NCBI GenBank assembly: GCA_030704425.1
Contig: JAPDHM010000002.1
Location: 1-64,000, forward strand
DNA: 64,000 nt
DNA from: Rhodobacteraceae bacterium IMCC1909
Lineage (GTDB): Bacteria > Pseudomonadota > Alphaproteobacteria > Rhodobacterales > Rhodobacteraceae
Direction of reading: 5' to 3'
This document shows, piece after piece, positions 35,778-42,685 of the stretch; the stretch's first letter is position 1; every line of letters begins with the position of its first letter. Both the position numbers and the translations under genes were made by a program. The notes below the pieces were generated by a model. It was not told where the DNA came from. It searched no databases and saw only the letters and a program-made list of their open reading frames with translations.

Positions 35778-36309
35778 GGTACTGTCAGATTAAACTCGGT
35801 TGAAGCGAGCAGTGTGTATTTGTAGAATCCGCAAATGACAAAACACTCCCCATTCAGTTACATGAAACCTGGCCCGGGGTTCCTCGACCATCCCGCCTAG
35901 GCCCGAGGACTGGGAACCAAGAGCCGAAGGCCCCATCGGACAATAGAGCGCGCTCCTGCGTTTCTGCCTTCAGTGTTGCATGAGCCAAATCCGCGTTGGT
36001 TAGTTTTGCTCGGGCCGCGGTCCGTGGATCAACGGCAAGGGTTACTGTGCCTGATCGCTGCAGTTGAGACGTAGGACGCAGGACCGCCCCGTCCCTATCC
36101 CAGGGCCCCGCGTCTCGGACCACGGGCCTTTAGTATTAGCGTTGTAGATCCATTCAGGGGCGGTTTTGTTTGGTAACGCCACCTTTATTCACGCATCAAT
36201 TTTAAGCTGAACCGCGTTGCCGCTCTTACTGAGTGGCGCCAACTATTGAGCGCATAGATTCAGGCTGCGCTAGTAATCCGATGCGAGTTCTCATTCGTCT
36301 GGCAGCACC
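35778..36309 (+). mobile_element. IS6-end-bounded element without transposase
   Basis: The left boundary GGTACTGTCAGAT and the right boundary GTCTGGCAGCACC match the two terminal repeats of the full IS6 copies. The left 100 bases match the transposase 5' region in reverse of 59885-59985 up to the start codon; the right 115 bases match the IS 3' end. The middle is GC-rich DNA instead of a transposase gene, including repeat copy B. It is either a decayed IS with foreign DNA inside or a nonautonomous derivative. Length about 532 bases. Confidence 0.7.
36038..36194. repeat. GC-rich dispersed repeat, copy B
   Basis: Matches 7962-8118 (copy A), with nearly identical blocks such as AGGGCCCCGCGTCTCGGACC and GGGCCTTTAGTATTAG, and leads into the same IS6-end segment. 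The two copies have the same orientation and flank the catabolic block. No coding family was recognised in it. Confidence 0.8.
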
Positions 36310-36321
36310 CTCGCCATTCCA

Positions 36322-37077
36322 CTAGCCAATCATTTTAGCCATCGCACTTGCGGTTTCCGAGGTGAACCAAGGCACAGGCCCAGTCATTCCACTTTTTGCA
36401 ATCTCGGCCTTTAGAGCTTCAATAGCATGCTGACGATTTTGATATTTCACCGTTGCATATGCTTTTGGAGGTATTTGAGCATAGTCTCGTGCAATTTTTA
36501 GTGCCTGCTCCAATGCATCGCCGGCTTGGACCAATTCATCCACTATCCCTGCTTGTATCGCAGCATTGACTGAGATTGGCGCACCATTTTGCAAGATACG
36601 GCGCAAATCGTTGGGAGATAACATCGAGCGAATAATTTCCATCAGACCGGCTGGCATTCCAACTCCAACACGAACTTCTGCCAAACCAAATGTCGCATGT
36701 GGTCCTGCGATGCGGTAATCTGAACAAATAATGGGGAAAAACCCACCTGCAATTGCAGCCCCTTCTACCGCAACAATAAATGGCTTTGGAAACTCAAATA
36801 TCTCCAAGAATGTCTTATGAAATCCGTCAACAATAGCCTGTTGAGCTGCAAGGTCATAGTACTGGGCTTCTTTGAGATTGAGGCCTGCGGAAAACACTTT
36901 TAGGTCGCTTGCCAGAACAACTGCCTTAATGGCATCATCGCTCACCAGTTTGCCAAACAAGACTTTCAAATCACCCAGTGACTTTGGGTTAAATGCGTTC
37001 ACTGGAGAATTCTGCATTGTAACCAGCATAACGCCATCATTCTGTAATTCTAATTGAAGCCAGTCTTGACTGCTCAT
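36322..37077 (-). CDS. Enoyl-CoA hydratase/isomerase family protein (crotonase)
   Basis: The 251-residue crotonase fold has the oxyanion-hole elements FSAGLNLKEAQ and EGAAIAGGFFPIICSDYRIA. Catalytic glutamates of canonical hydratases are not obvious: the second-helix region ATFGLAEVRVGVGMPAG retains one Glu position. It may be an enoyl-CoA hydratase or a delta3,delta2-enoyl-CoA isomerase-like enzyme for fatty-acid or aromatic-CoA breakdown. It lies next to the IS6-bounded element and reads away from the catabolic block. Confidence 0.85.
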   Translation of the reverse strand: MSSQDWLQLELQNDGVMLVTMQNSPVNAFNPKSLGDLKVLFGKLVSDDAIKAVVLASDLKVFSAGLNLKEAQYYDLAAQQAIVDGFHKTFLEIFEFPKPFIVAVEGAAIAGGFFPIICSDYRIAGPHATFGLAEVRVGVGMPAGLMEIIRSMLSPNDLRRILQNGAPISVNAAIQAGIVDELVQAGDALEQALKIARDYAQIPPKAYATVKYQNRQHAIEALKAEIAKSGMTGPVPWFTSETASAMAKMIG

Positions 37078-37406
37078 TTCAAACTCCCAAATGTTATTTT
37101 CAGATATTGTCTTTAAATTATAACGACTTTTTTAATATTTTTCTATAATGACGTTGCGCATCACAACAGCATTCCACTCATCTGGTGATGTTGCTGGCAA
37201 GTATGGATCAGGCTTTAGTCTGCAAAAACGATATGACGCAATTAACTCCGTAAAACATCCTTGGCTGGGCTAGCATTGTTTAGCCGCTTTGTTGGGCAGA
37301 TAATTTCTTTCTTGCATAAGATTTGAACGCAGAGCTATGCACCCGAAGCATGTCGGAAATGCAATTTTGTTTATTGTTGCATTGCAGCATTTTGAGCTAA
37401 AAAAGA
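37078..37406. other. Intergenic stretch ahead of the candidate small RNA
   Basis: No gene seen. Near 37373 a TTGTTG and, 17 bases later, CTAAAA form a weak plus-strand promoter for the RNA at 37407. The rest is AT-rich with no recognised feature. Confidence 0.4.
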
Positions 37407-37474
37407 CCTAGCTTAAATTTCCTCCCGAAATTATAGTGTTTACTGGCGGTGTCTTTTGGCACCGCCTTTTTTTT
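37407..37474 (+). ncRNA. Candidate small RNA with CTCCC loop and strong terminator
   Basis: Within about 70 bases there are two hairpins: AATTTC-CTCCC-GAAATT (37416-37432), whose loop is an anti-Shine-Dalgarno CUCCC, and GGCGGTGTC-TTTT-GGCACCGCC (37445-37466) followed by eight T residues. No open reading frame is present. CCUCC-loop RNAs are known regulators in Alphaproteobacteria (for example the CcsR RNAs of Rhodobacter), pairing with ribosome binding sites. The 5' end is a guess from a weak promoter. Confidence 0.5.
37445..37474 (+). terminator. Rho-independent terminator
   Basis: A nine-pair GC-rich stem with a TTTT loop is followed by a T8 run. It is oriented on the plus strand, where no upstream protein gene exists, which is the main argument for the candidate small RNA. 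Confidence 0.8.
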
Positions 37475-37598
37475 GTATAGTGTGACGCTGGTAATAGTCG
37501 TGGACATGCGCTTAACGCATAACGGGAATGCAACAGTGTGTGATGAAATTTAGCGTGATGAATGCTATAATATTAACTGTAAAAGCAAGGAGACTAAA

Positions 37599-37820
37599 AT
37601 GCTTAAACGACTTTTTAATGCAATGATTGTAGCCCGTCAGGCGTCTGCTGCAGCAAAAACTTTACCGTATCTTACAGACAGCCATCTGGAAGAAATGGGT
37701 TTTGGTCGTGATACATTTGTTGAGGGTATCAAAGCCATAATTGAAGCTGAATTAGATGCTGCAGACGCAGAAACACCTCAGGCAACACCAGTGAACCCAA
37801 ATTTAGTAGGCGCCGTGTAA
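37599..37820 (+). CDS. DUF1127-like small protein
   Basis: The 73-residue protein begins MLKRLFNAMIVARQASAAAKTLPYL and continues with LEEMGFGRDTFVEGIKA, resembling the amphipathic, arginine-containing DUF1127 proteins of Alphaproteobacteria, which influence RNA turnover and phosphate/carbon metabolism in Agrobacterium. The C-terminal tail is acidic and low-complexity. A strong AAGGAG ribosome site precedes the ATG. It stands alone after the candidate small RNA. Confidence 0.65.
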   Translation: MLKRLFNAMIVARQASAAAKTLPYLTDSHLEEMGFGRDTFVEGIKAIIEAELDAADAETPQATPVNPNLVGAV

Positions 37821-37850
37821 GCAGCGCCTAACTGCATTGGGCGCATGGCT

Positions 37851-38144
37851 CTATACTTGAGACATAATTGAGAGAACTGGTCCCATTGTCTCTTCGACCA
37901 TTGAGTGGCCCGTTTCTGCAATTGTATCTTTGCGCATTGCCTGTCGCCGAGCATTCTCTTCCTTAGCATCTACTTCAGAAGAGTAAATTATAACCGACTG
38001 ATGCGTGTTTTCGTCTATCTTAAACCAGATAATGTCTTCGGCTTTAGTCTTTGATTTAACTTCACGGTGCCTCTGTTGCATGCTCTCGGCGCTTGGAACG
38101 CCATCAGGCCATGACCATTTTGTGTGAACCGCATATTTCGTCAT
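37851..38144 (-). CDS. Conserved hypothetical protein, 97 residues
   Basis: Start placed at ATG 38144 (MTKYAVHTKWSWPDGVPSAES), which has a GAAAGGAGAA ribosome site; an upstream ATG is less suitable. No signal peptide or membrane segment. The beginning and the middle IIWFKIDENTHQSVIIYSS have alternating beta-strand character, suggesting a small dimeric alpha-beta fold such as an antibiotic-biosynthesis-monooxygenase-like domain, but no family was recognised. It is in tail-to-tail position with the DUF1127-like gene. Confidence 0.6.
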   Translation of the reverse strand: MTKYAVHTKWSWPDGVPSAESMQQRHREVKSKTKAEDIIWFKIDENTHQSVIIYSSEVDAKEENARRQAMRKDTIAETGHSMVEETMGPVLSIMSQV

Positions 38145-38201
38145 TTTTATTTCTCCTTTCAACTCGCCTACTATTACTAATAATAAATTTCGAAAAATTA
38201 A

Positions 38202-39095
38202 TTAAAAGGACCAGTTGTGCAGCTCAGATACTGATTTCAATAATACTGCAGATATAACGATGCTGCCTCCGACTAGCGTCCAACTCGTGGGCACCTCATT
38301 TACAAAAATCCAGACCCATATTGGCCCTAGAGTAAATTCCAAAAGCATAAAAAGCGTCAATTCAGCTGCAAACAGATGCTTTGCTGCAATAAGAAATAAT
38401 GTGTTCACCGTAGCTGATAAAAGCCCACCAAGAATAAAACAAATAAGCAAGTCATTCCAAGAAATTAATAAGTTGTTCCAAGTAAAAACCAAGGCAACAA
38501 GCATCATTATCAAATTAGATAAGATCAAAGTTGGGAGCATCTCTAACCTACGATTTCGGCGTATTATTATGGCATAAGAAGAAAATCCAATGGCACACAA
38601 AAGTGCCATGAAATTGCCGTAAAGCGTTCCAGACCCAAAGCCTTGAACAAACATAAGAGATATGCCAGCCGCAGCTATGCAAATGGTGAGAATTGTAGAT
38701 TTCCCAATGCGCTCGCCTAGAAATAACCAAGCCATAATGGCGGTTAAGAACGGTATCGAACTAAGTGTAAAGGTGGTAGCAGCAACAGTCGTATTCGTTA
38801 TTGCCAGCAGAAATGAAATGCTGGCTGAGGCTAGCAATATAGCGGCTAAAATACCCTCCAACCCAATACCTTTGAGTTGTTGGGGTCCTGTTTTCCCATA
38901 ACGAAAAAGCAAAACTATTGATATTGAAAGTCCAAAAGCAATTGAGCGATAGAAGTTGATTTGCCAATTACCGGCGGTTTCAATATTGCGGATAGCTAAT
39001 CCACTGAAGCTAATTACAATGGACCCGAGTAACATCAGGACCATGGCGTAACCCCGTCTAGGGCTTATATCAACGAAACCATGTTTTGAAATCAT
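38202..39095 (-). CDS. EamA/DMT family transporter
   Basis: The 297-residue membrane protein contains ten hydrophobic segments arranged as two EamA repeats, for example LMLLGSIVISFSGLAIRNIE at the start and TFTLSSIPFLTAIMAWLFLGE in the first repeat; the second repeat ends GPIWVWIFVNEVPTSWTLVG. Such proteins export amino acids or metabolites. The substrate is unknown. The frame is intact. A frameshifted relative is at 62858. Confidence 0.88.
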   Translation of the reverse strand: MISKHGFVDISPRRGYAMVLMLLGSIVISFSGLAIRNIETAGNWQINFYRSIAFGLSISIVLLFRYGKTGPQQLKGIGLEGILAAILLASASISFLLAITNTTVAATTFTLSSIPFLTAIMAWLFLGERIGKSTILTICIAAAGISLMFVQGFGSGTLYGNFMALLCAIGFSSYAIIIRRNRRLEMLPTLILSNLIMMLVALVFTWNNLLISWNDLLICFILGGLLSATVNTLFLIAAKHLFAAELTLFMLLEFTLGPIWVWIFVNEVPTSWTLVGGSIVISAVLLKSVSELHNWSF

Positions 39096-39674
39096 CCATG
39101 ACCGATATATTAATTCGCTAAAATCTTCAGCTACAAATACGACAGCATTAGTCGCATTCTTTGGAAGAGCCTTTTTTTCTCGCCCAAATTATTAGCAAAA
39201 AATACCAAAGTGACTTCCCGACTTGCAGTTACCATCCGCTGATCTTTTTTGACGCCACGGCAGAAAGAGAAAATATTTTTTCATAACGGGATTTCTGGCG
39301 TGATCATGGCACTCCACTTCCGGAGCGGGTTCTTCTCGGAGTTTTTCCCAACTCGTAGTCGAAGGACCAACTAACTTGCCAGCTCTCTCAAATTGAGAAG
39401 CTGGCGTTTTTTTGCCGCATTGAAGTTACTCCGCAGACAACCCACTACTTAAGCTGAAAATGGCTTAAAGCCGTTTTCTTCTCCAAGGGGGATTGGCGTT
39501 CGATCGGGAGGCGGATGCCGGTCGTAGGATGGCCAGCAACTGTGGTAGAACGCTGCGTGTTGGTCATCCCCCTGCAATTCAATTTGTAGTATTTTTTATT
39601 TGACAGACCACAATATGTGGTATCAGAATGGCCTATAGGCCCGTATCAAGAACCCTTGAAATGCGAGGCTAATT
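39096..39674. other. Gene-free stretch with an orphan terminator
   Basis: No protein gene recognised. It contains a plus-strand terminator at 39378-39413, and preceding AT-rich DNA. Because the flanking gene to the left reads on the minus strand, the terminator must serve an unrecognised transcript or a lost gene. Confidence 0.45.
39378..39413 (+). terminator. Orphan rho-independent terminator
   Basis: GCCAGCT...AGCTGGC with an inner TCTCAAATTGAGA hairpin is followed by seven T residues. No plus-strand gene lies upstream for over 1 kb, so a small RNA could end here. Confidence 0.65.
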
Positions 39675-40088
39675 TTGCATAAAGACAAAGAAAACACTTG
39701 GGCCGATTGGTACAAAATAATAACGATTGGCGAAAAAGCACTACTAATCGCTATAGCGTTTCTGACTGCTTATGCAGTTGTACTCGAAATCACTGTAATT
39801 TTAACTGAACGTTCAATTAAGCTTACCGATTTGCTGCTTTTGTTCATATATGCAGAAGTTCTCGACATGATAGCAGCATTTTATAAGTTTTGAAAAATTC
39901 CTATCACAGTTCCGATTTTCATAGCTATAACGACACTTTGCCGACTAATTATTTTGCAGGGCAAAGGAATTAACACCATCGACTTGCTGTACGAAAGCGG
40001 CGCAGTTTTATTGTTAGCAATCGCAGCTTTAGTTATTCGCTGGAACTTAATTTACCTGGTTCGGCCAAAAGAAACTGATGACACCTAA
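39675..40088 (+). pseudogene. psiE: PsiE family protein (phosphate-starvation-inducible type), in-frame TGA
   Basis: Reading from TTG 39675, the protein has DWYKIITIGEKALLIAIAFL and KLTDLLLLFIYAEVLDMIAA, hallmarks of PsiE-like four-helix membrane proteins. A TGA at 39891-39893 interrupts FYKF, but the same frame continues without any shift through KIPITVPIFIAITTLCRLII and GKGINTIDLLYESGAVLLLA to a TAA at 40086-40088, giving the family's full length of about 137 codons. The normal residues there are probably Ser-Gly, so a GGA to TGA change explains the stop. Most likely a nonsense mutation. Confidence 0.85.
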
Positions 40089-40420
40089 CTATTGGGTATT
40101 GATTTATGCACAGGCATCAAGAATTTTTGAAAGTCGAAGCTGTATTGGCCCATTGTGAGAAGTGAGTACCTGAGGGTTCTCTGTTTGCTGCCATGGAATA
40201 TGGACGTGAAATGCAGTTCTTTGACGGACACAACTCATTGTCAGCATCAGGTCAGCTTCTTGCTGAGATGCTAATTCAGAGCACCCGAGGTTAATCTTAT
40301 CCTAAATGGTGGCATTAAATGGCATTATGCATGGCATTACCTTTAATATTTTAGCTTAGCAAAAATAAGATGTTACTTATTGTTTGCATTGCAATAAATT
40401 TAGTAATGCCGCATCAAAAT

Positions 40421-40455
40421 GGCGGACAGAGGCCTTTCCCTGTCTGTCCGCCACA
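40421..40455. repeat. Long hairpin resembling a tRNA-derived attachment site
   Basis: TGGCGGACAGA pairs with TCTGTCCGCCA around a GGCCTTTCCCTG loop. The right arm resembles a tRNA 3' end. The hairpin lacks a T-run, so it is not a clear terminator. Confidence 0.4.
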
Positions 40456-40550
40456 TTATAATTTAATATAACTAAATATCAATAATTTACGTGTTATTTG
40501 ACTCTCCCATTCCCCCAATTATTCCCCCTAGCAGTTGACCATACCCGCTA

Positions 40551-40620
40551 TTTCCGCCACGCGCCCGCACGACTGCGCGTCGTTGCAAACATGTGTGATT
40601 TTGTAAGTGGTTGAGCAGCC
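40551..40620 (-). repeat. Integrase-upstream-like dispersed repeat, copy 1
   Basis: In reverse orientation this matches 52575-52664 and 47540-47615: the shared core contains ACATGTTTGCAACGACGCGC and GGGCGCGTGGCGGA. Copy 3 is followed by a short integrase-like N-terminus (AVKLITYKKLFE), which suggests an origin upstream of a tyrosine recombinase gene. Confidence 0.55.
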
Positions 40621-40666
40621 GTATGTTTACTGAGACCTCTTCGGTTCATTGAAAGTTAGTAGCTGG

Positions 40667-41044
40667 CTATATTTTACAATGCTCAGTCCAATAACCGCTG
40701 TCCCAATAAAGATCAAAACTCACTTCTAACCCGTCTTCTATGACAAAATGGTGAACGCCTTTCCCACTTAAGCCGCCGTCTGCGGTGAAGGTACAAAATA
40801 CGCAAACTTCAGTATCATTGGAAACGACATTGTCTACGTTTAGATTAAAGCCTGGCCATGCATCATTAAGCCTAGCAAGCATATTATTAAGCAAATCGTC
40901 AAATCCAATATACTCTCCTCCCAATGCATGGTTTGCATGGAAAGTAGTTTTACATTCTGGATGGTATAATTTTCCCAATGCCTCCATGTCGCCGGAACCA
41001 AAGGCCGCGTAGCCACCCATCACAATTTCTTCAGCAGTCATCAT
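40667..41044 (-). CDS. SnoaL-like/NTF2-fold polyketide cyclase-type protein
   Basis: The 125-residue protein has the NTF2-like cone fold: MGGYAAFGSGDMEALGKLYH at the start, EYIGFDDLLNNMLARLNDAW and the strand pair VCVFCTFTADGGLSGKGVHH. Such proteins are cyclases, isomerases or binding proteins; no catalytic assignment is possible. Start may be the first or second Met (41044 or 41041). The gene stands alone between repeat-rich stretches. Confidence 0.8.
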   Translation of the reverse strand: MMTAEEIVMGGYAAFGSGDMEALGKLYHPECKTTFHANHALGGEYIGFDDLLNNMLARLNDAWPGFNLNVDNVVSNDTEVCVFCTFTADGGLSGKGVHHFVIEDGLEVSFDLYWDSGYWTEHCKI

Positions 41045-41144
41045 ATGTCTCCTTCTTTTTTCGACGATAAGATATTACCTGGACGTGATCGGTTCAAATA
41101 GGGGGCCGGTGATAGTAGGCTCATGGCATTGGACCAATTGCCGT

Positions 41145-41291
41145 GGGGTTACTGCGGCCTTTCTTTGGGGCAAGCAGGGATGCTGCAAGGGGGTACCCAC
41201 TAAGCATGGGCAACGGTCCTTGGGCCATGGGCCTATAATGTCGGTGCCGCAAATTCATTGGGGTGCAATTTCATTTAGTGATCGTAGTGAC
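41145..41291. repeat. GC-rich dispersed repeat, diverged copy C
   Basis: GGGGTTACTGCGGCC at the start, the GGGCCATGGGCCTATAATGT block and the ATTCATTGGGGTGCAATTTC block match the order and spacing of copies A and B with many substitutions. It is not followed by an IS6 end. The match is partial, so this is a diverged member at moderate confidence. Confidence 0.5.
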
Positions 41292-41844
41292 CCGATTTTC
41301 CGCAAACATTCATAATCTGAACTGTCTAGTGTGATGCTAAATTGAAAAAGTCTACGAATTTCCAGTCATTCGAGTCACTAGATTAGACCTTTGAATTTTC
41401 TTCCCGCCTGAATGTCGAACCTCTTCCCAACTTGGATCATTGGCAATGAATTCTCTTATTTTTGAATTAAATCTTGGCAATCCAGGGATATATTTGATAC
41501 CCACCTACGCCACCCACAACAAAGCAGCAAATTACAGCAGGTCTTAATAGGTCTGGTAGTGTATTAAGTGGATAAAATATGCTTTTATATTCAATTAAAT
41601 AAGGCTTTATCATATTTCTTCAGATAATGGTACGGGGGATCCTCGGTCCGCCACTTAGACTAAATAACGGATGCAATATTCGGGTCTAAACCTCAGGTAA
41701 TAATCAGCATTATAACCAAGGCGCTCATCGTGCCGCAATCGATTGCTGACCATTATGCAGTTCATTCTTTACCGCATCTGACTCTTGCAATACTGGCTGA
41801 TAGGACTGAGTTTCCGCTTGTCCTAACGAGTGAGTTAGATCGCC
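41292..41844. other. Gene-free stretch with a possible tiny fragment
   Basis: No full gene recognised. On the minus strand 41352-41504 encodes a 50-residue frame (VGIKYIPGLPRFNSKIREFI, later WEEVRHSGGKKIQRSN) from a GTG directly after a stop; composition is protein-like but no family is recognised. The 14-mer TCCTCGGTCCGCCA seen near 7835 recurs near 41640. Confidence 0.4.
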
Positions 41845-42515
41845 ATGAAATTTGACATTTTTAAAATCAAAGCAATCCCACGTTTATTTTGGAGTTCGCC
41901 CAAAACACTCACAACCAAACCACCAATCGTGTCGTTTGCATTTCTTATTCTTGGATTGATCATTTTCGGTTTAGGGGAAGCGTTGCTTATCGCTGCAGGA
42001 GTTGGCGTAAGTCCATGGACCGTATTTGCACAAGGCTTCTCGATACACACGGGGTGGTCGATTGGTGTATCAACGGCAGTGATCAGCTCAATCGTCTTGT
42101 TTTTGTGGGTATTTTTGAAACAAACGCCTGGTCTTGGAACCATCTTCAACATCATTGTTATTGCAATTGTGCTAGACCTTAGCCTGCCCTATCTGCCTGT
42201 TTTTGATACGTTAGCATTGAACATTTTGATGGCAGCTGCAGGAGTTTTTATCACAAGTTTCGGTGGAGCCATCTACCTGATCGCTAATCTGGGACCAGGT
42301 CCTAGGGATGGTTTAATGACAGGTCTGCAACGCATAACGGACTATCCAATTGCTATTGTCAGAGGAAGTATCGAGATTATCGTAGTGCTTCTTGGTGCGC
42401 TGTTAGGTGGAGTAGTGGGCATAGGCACACTTTTTTTGCGTTTGGAATTGGTCCATCTCTGGCACTGTCGATTTTGATTATGACCAGACTACTCGGTCCA
42501 AAGTCCAAAGTGTAA
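41845..42515 (+). pseudogene. YczE/YyaS/YitT-type membrane protein, C-terminal frameshift
   Basis: The first 195 residues form five or so membrane segments with LIIFGLGEALLIAAGVGVSP and IYLIANLGPGPRDGLMTGLQ, the signature of the YczE-like family. Near 42431-42438, in a run of seven T residues, one base appears to be missing: the current frame ends LFLRLELVHLWHCRF-stop at 42477, while the adjacent frame gives LFFAFGIGPSLALSILIMTR and the expected C-terminus ending at 42515. Only the last helix is affected. Confidence 0.8.
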
Positions 42516-42685
42516 AATAAGGCAAACACCAGAATATAGGCCATTCACTACTCAATCGGGAGCTTAAACGCTGTCTCTGTAGTTGATCTTGCTGTACTAG
42601 ATAACAACGATCGGTAATCTGCGATCTTACATATTGTAAATCTCTCTTCTGTCATTATTTATCGCACCAAATAATGGAGGAAACC

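Larger units (their letters stand above)
40089..40666. other. Decayed DNA with att-like hairpin and integrase-upstream repeat
   Basis: A plus-strand frame from ATG 40106 to TAA 40294 (63 codons) is broken by one in-frame TGA and encodes EGSLFAAMEYGREMQFFDGH, but I recognise no family. Beyond it are direct repeats of AATGGCATT, the hairpin at 40421 and the integrase-upstream-like repeat at 40551. The composition is that of a dead integration site. Confidence 0.45.

Noticed and set aside
35854-36123. 89-codon minus-strand frame in GC-rich DNA
   Set aside because: It crosses the IS6-derived left end and the GC-rich repeat; copy A of the repeat does not preserve the frame.
39891-39893. Selenocysteine at the psiE TGA
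   Set aside because: The expected residue in the family is glycine or serine and no downstream SECIS-like hairpin or sel genes were seen.
41085-41315. 76-codon plus-strand frame
   Set aside because: It lies within the diverged GC-rich repeat and resembles no protein; the frame is not kept in the other copies.
41352-41504. 50-residue minus-strand frame with protein-like composition
   Set aside because: It begins right after a stop, has no ribosome site and no known family; noted only as a possible fragment.
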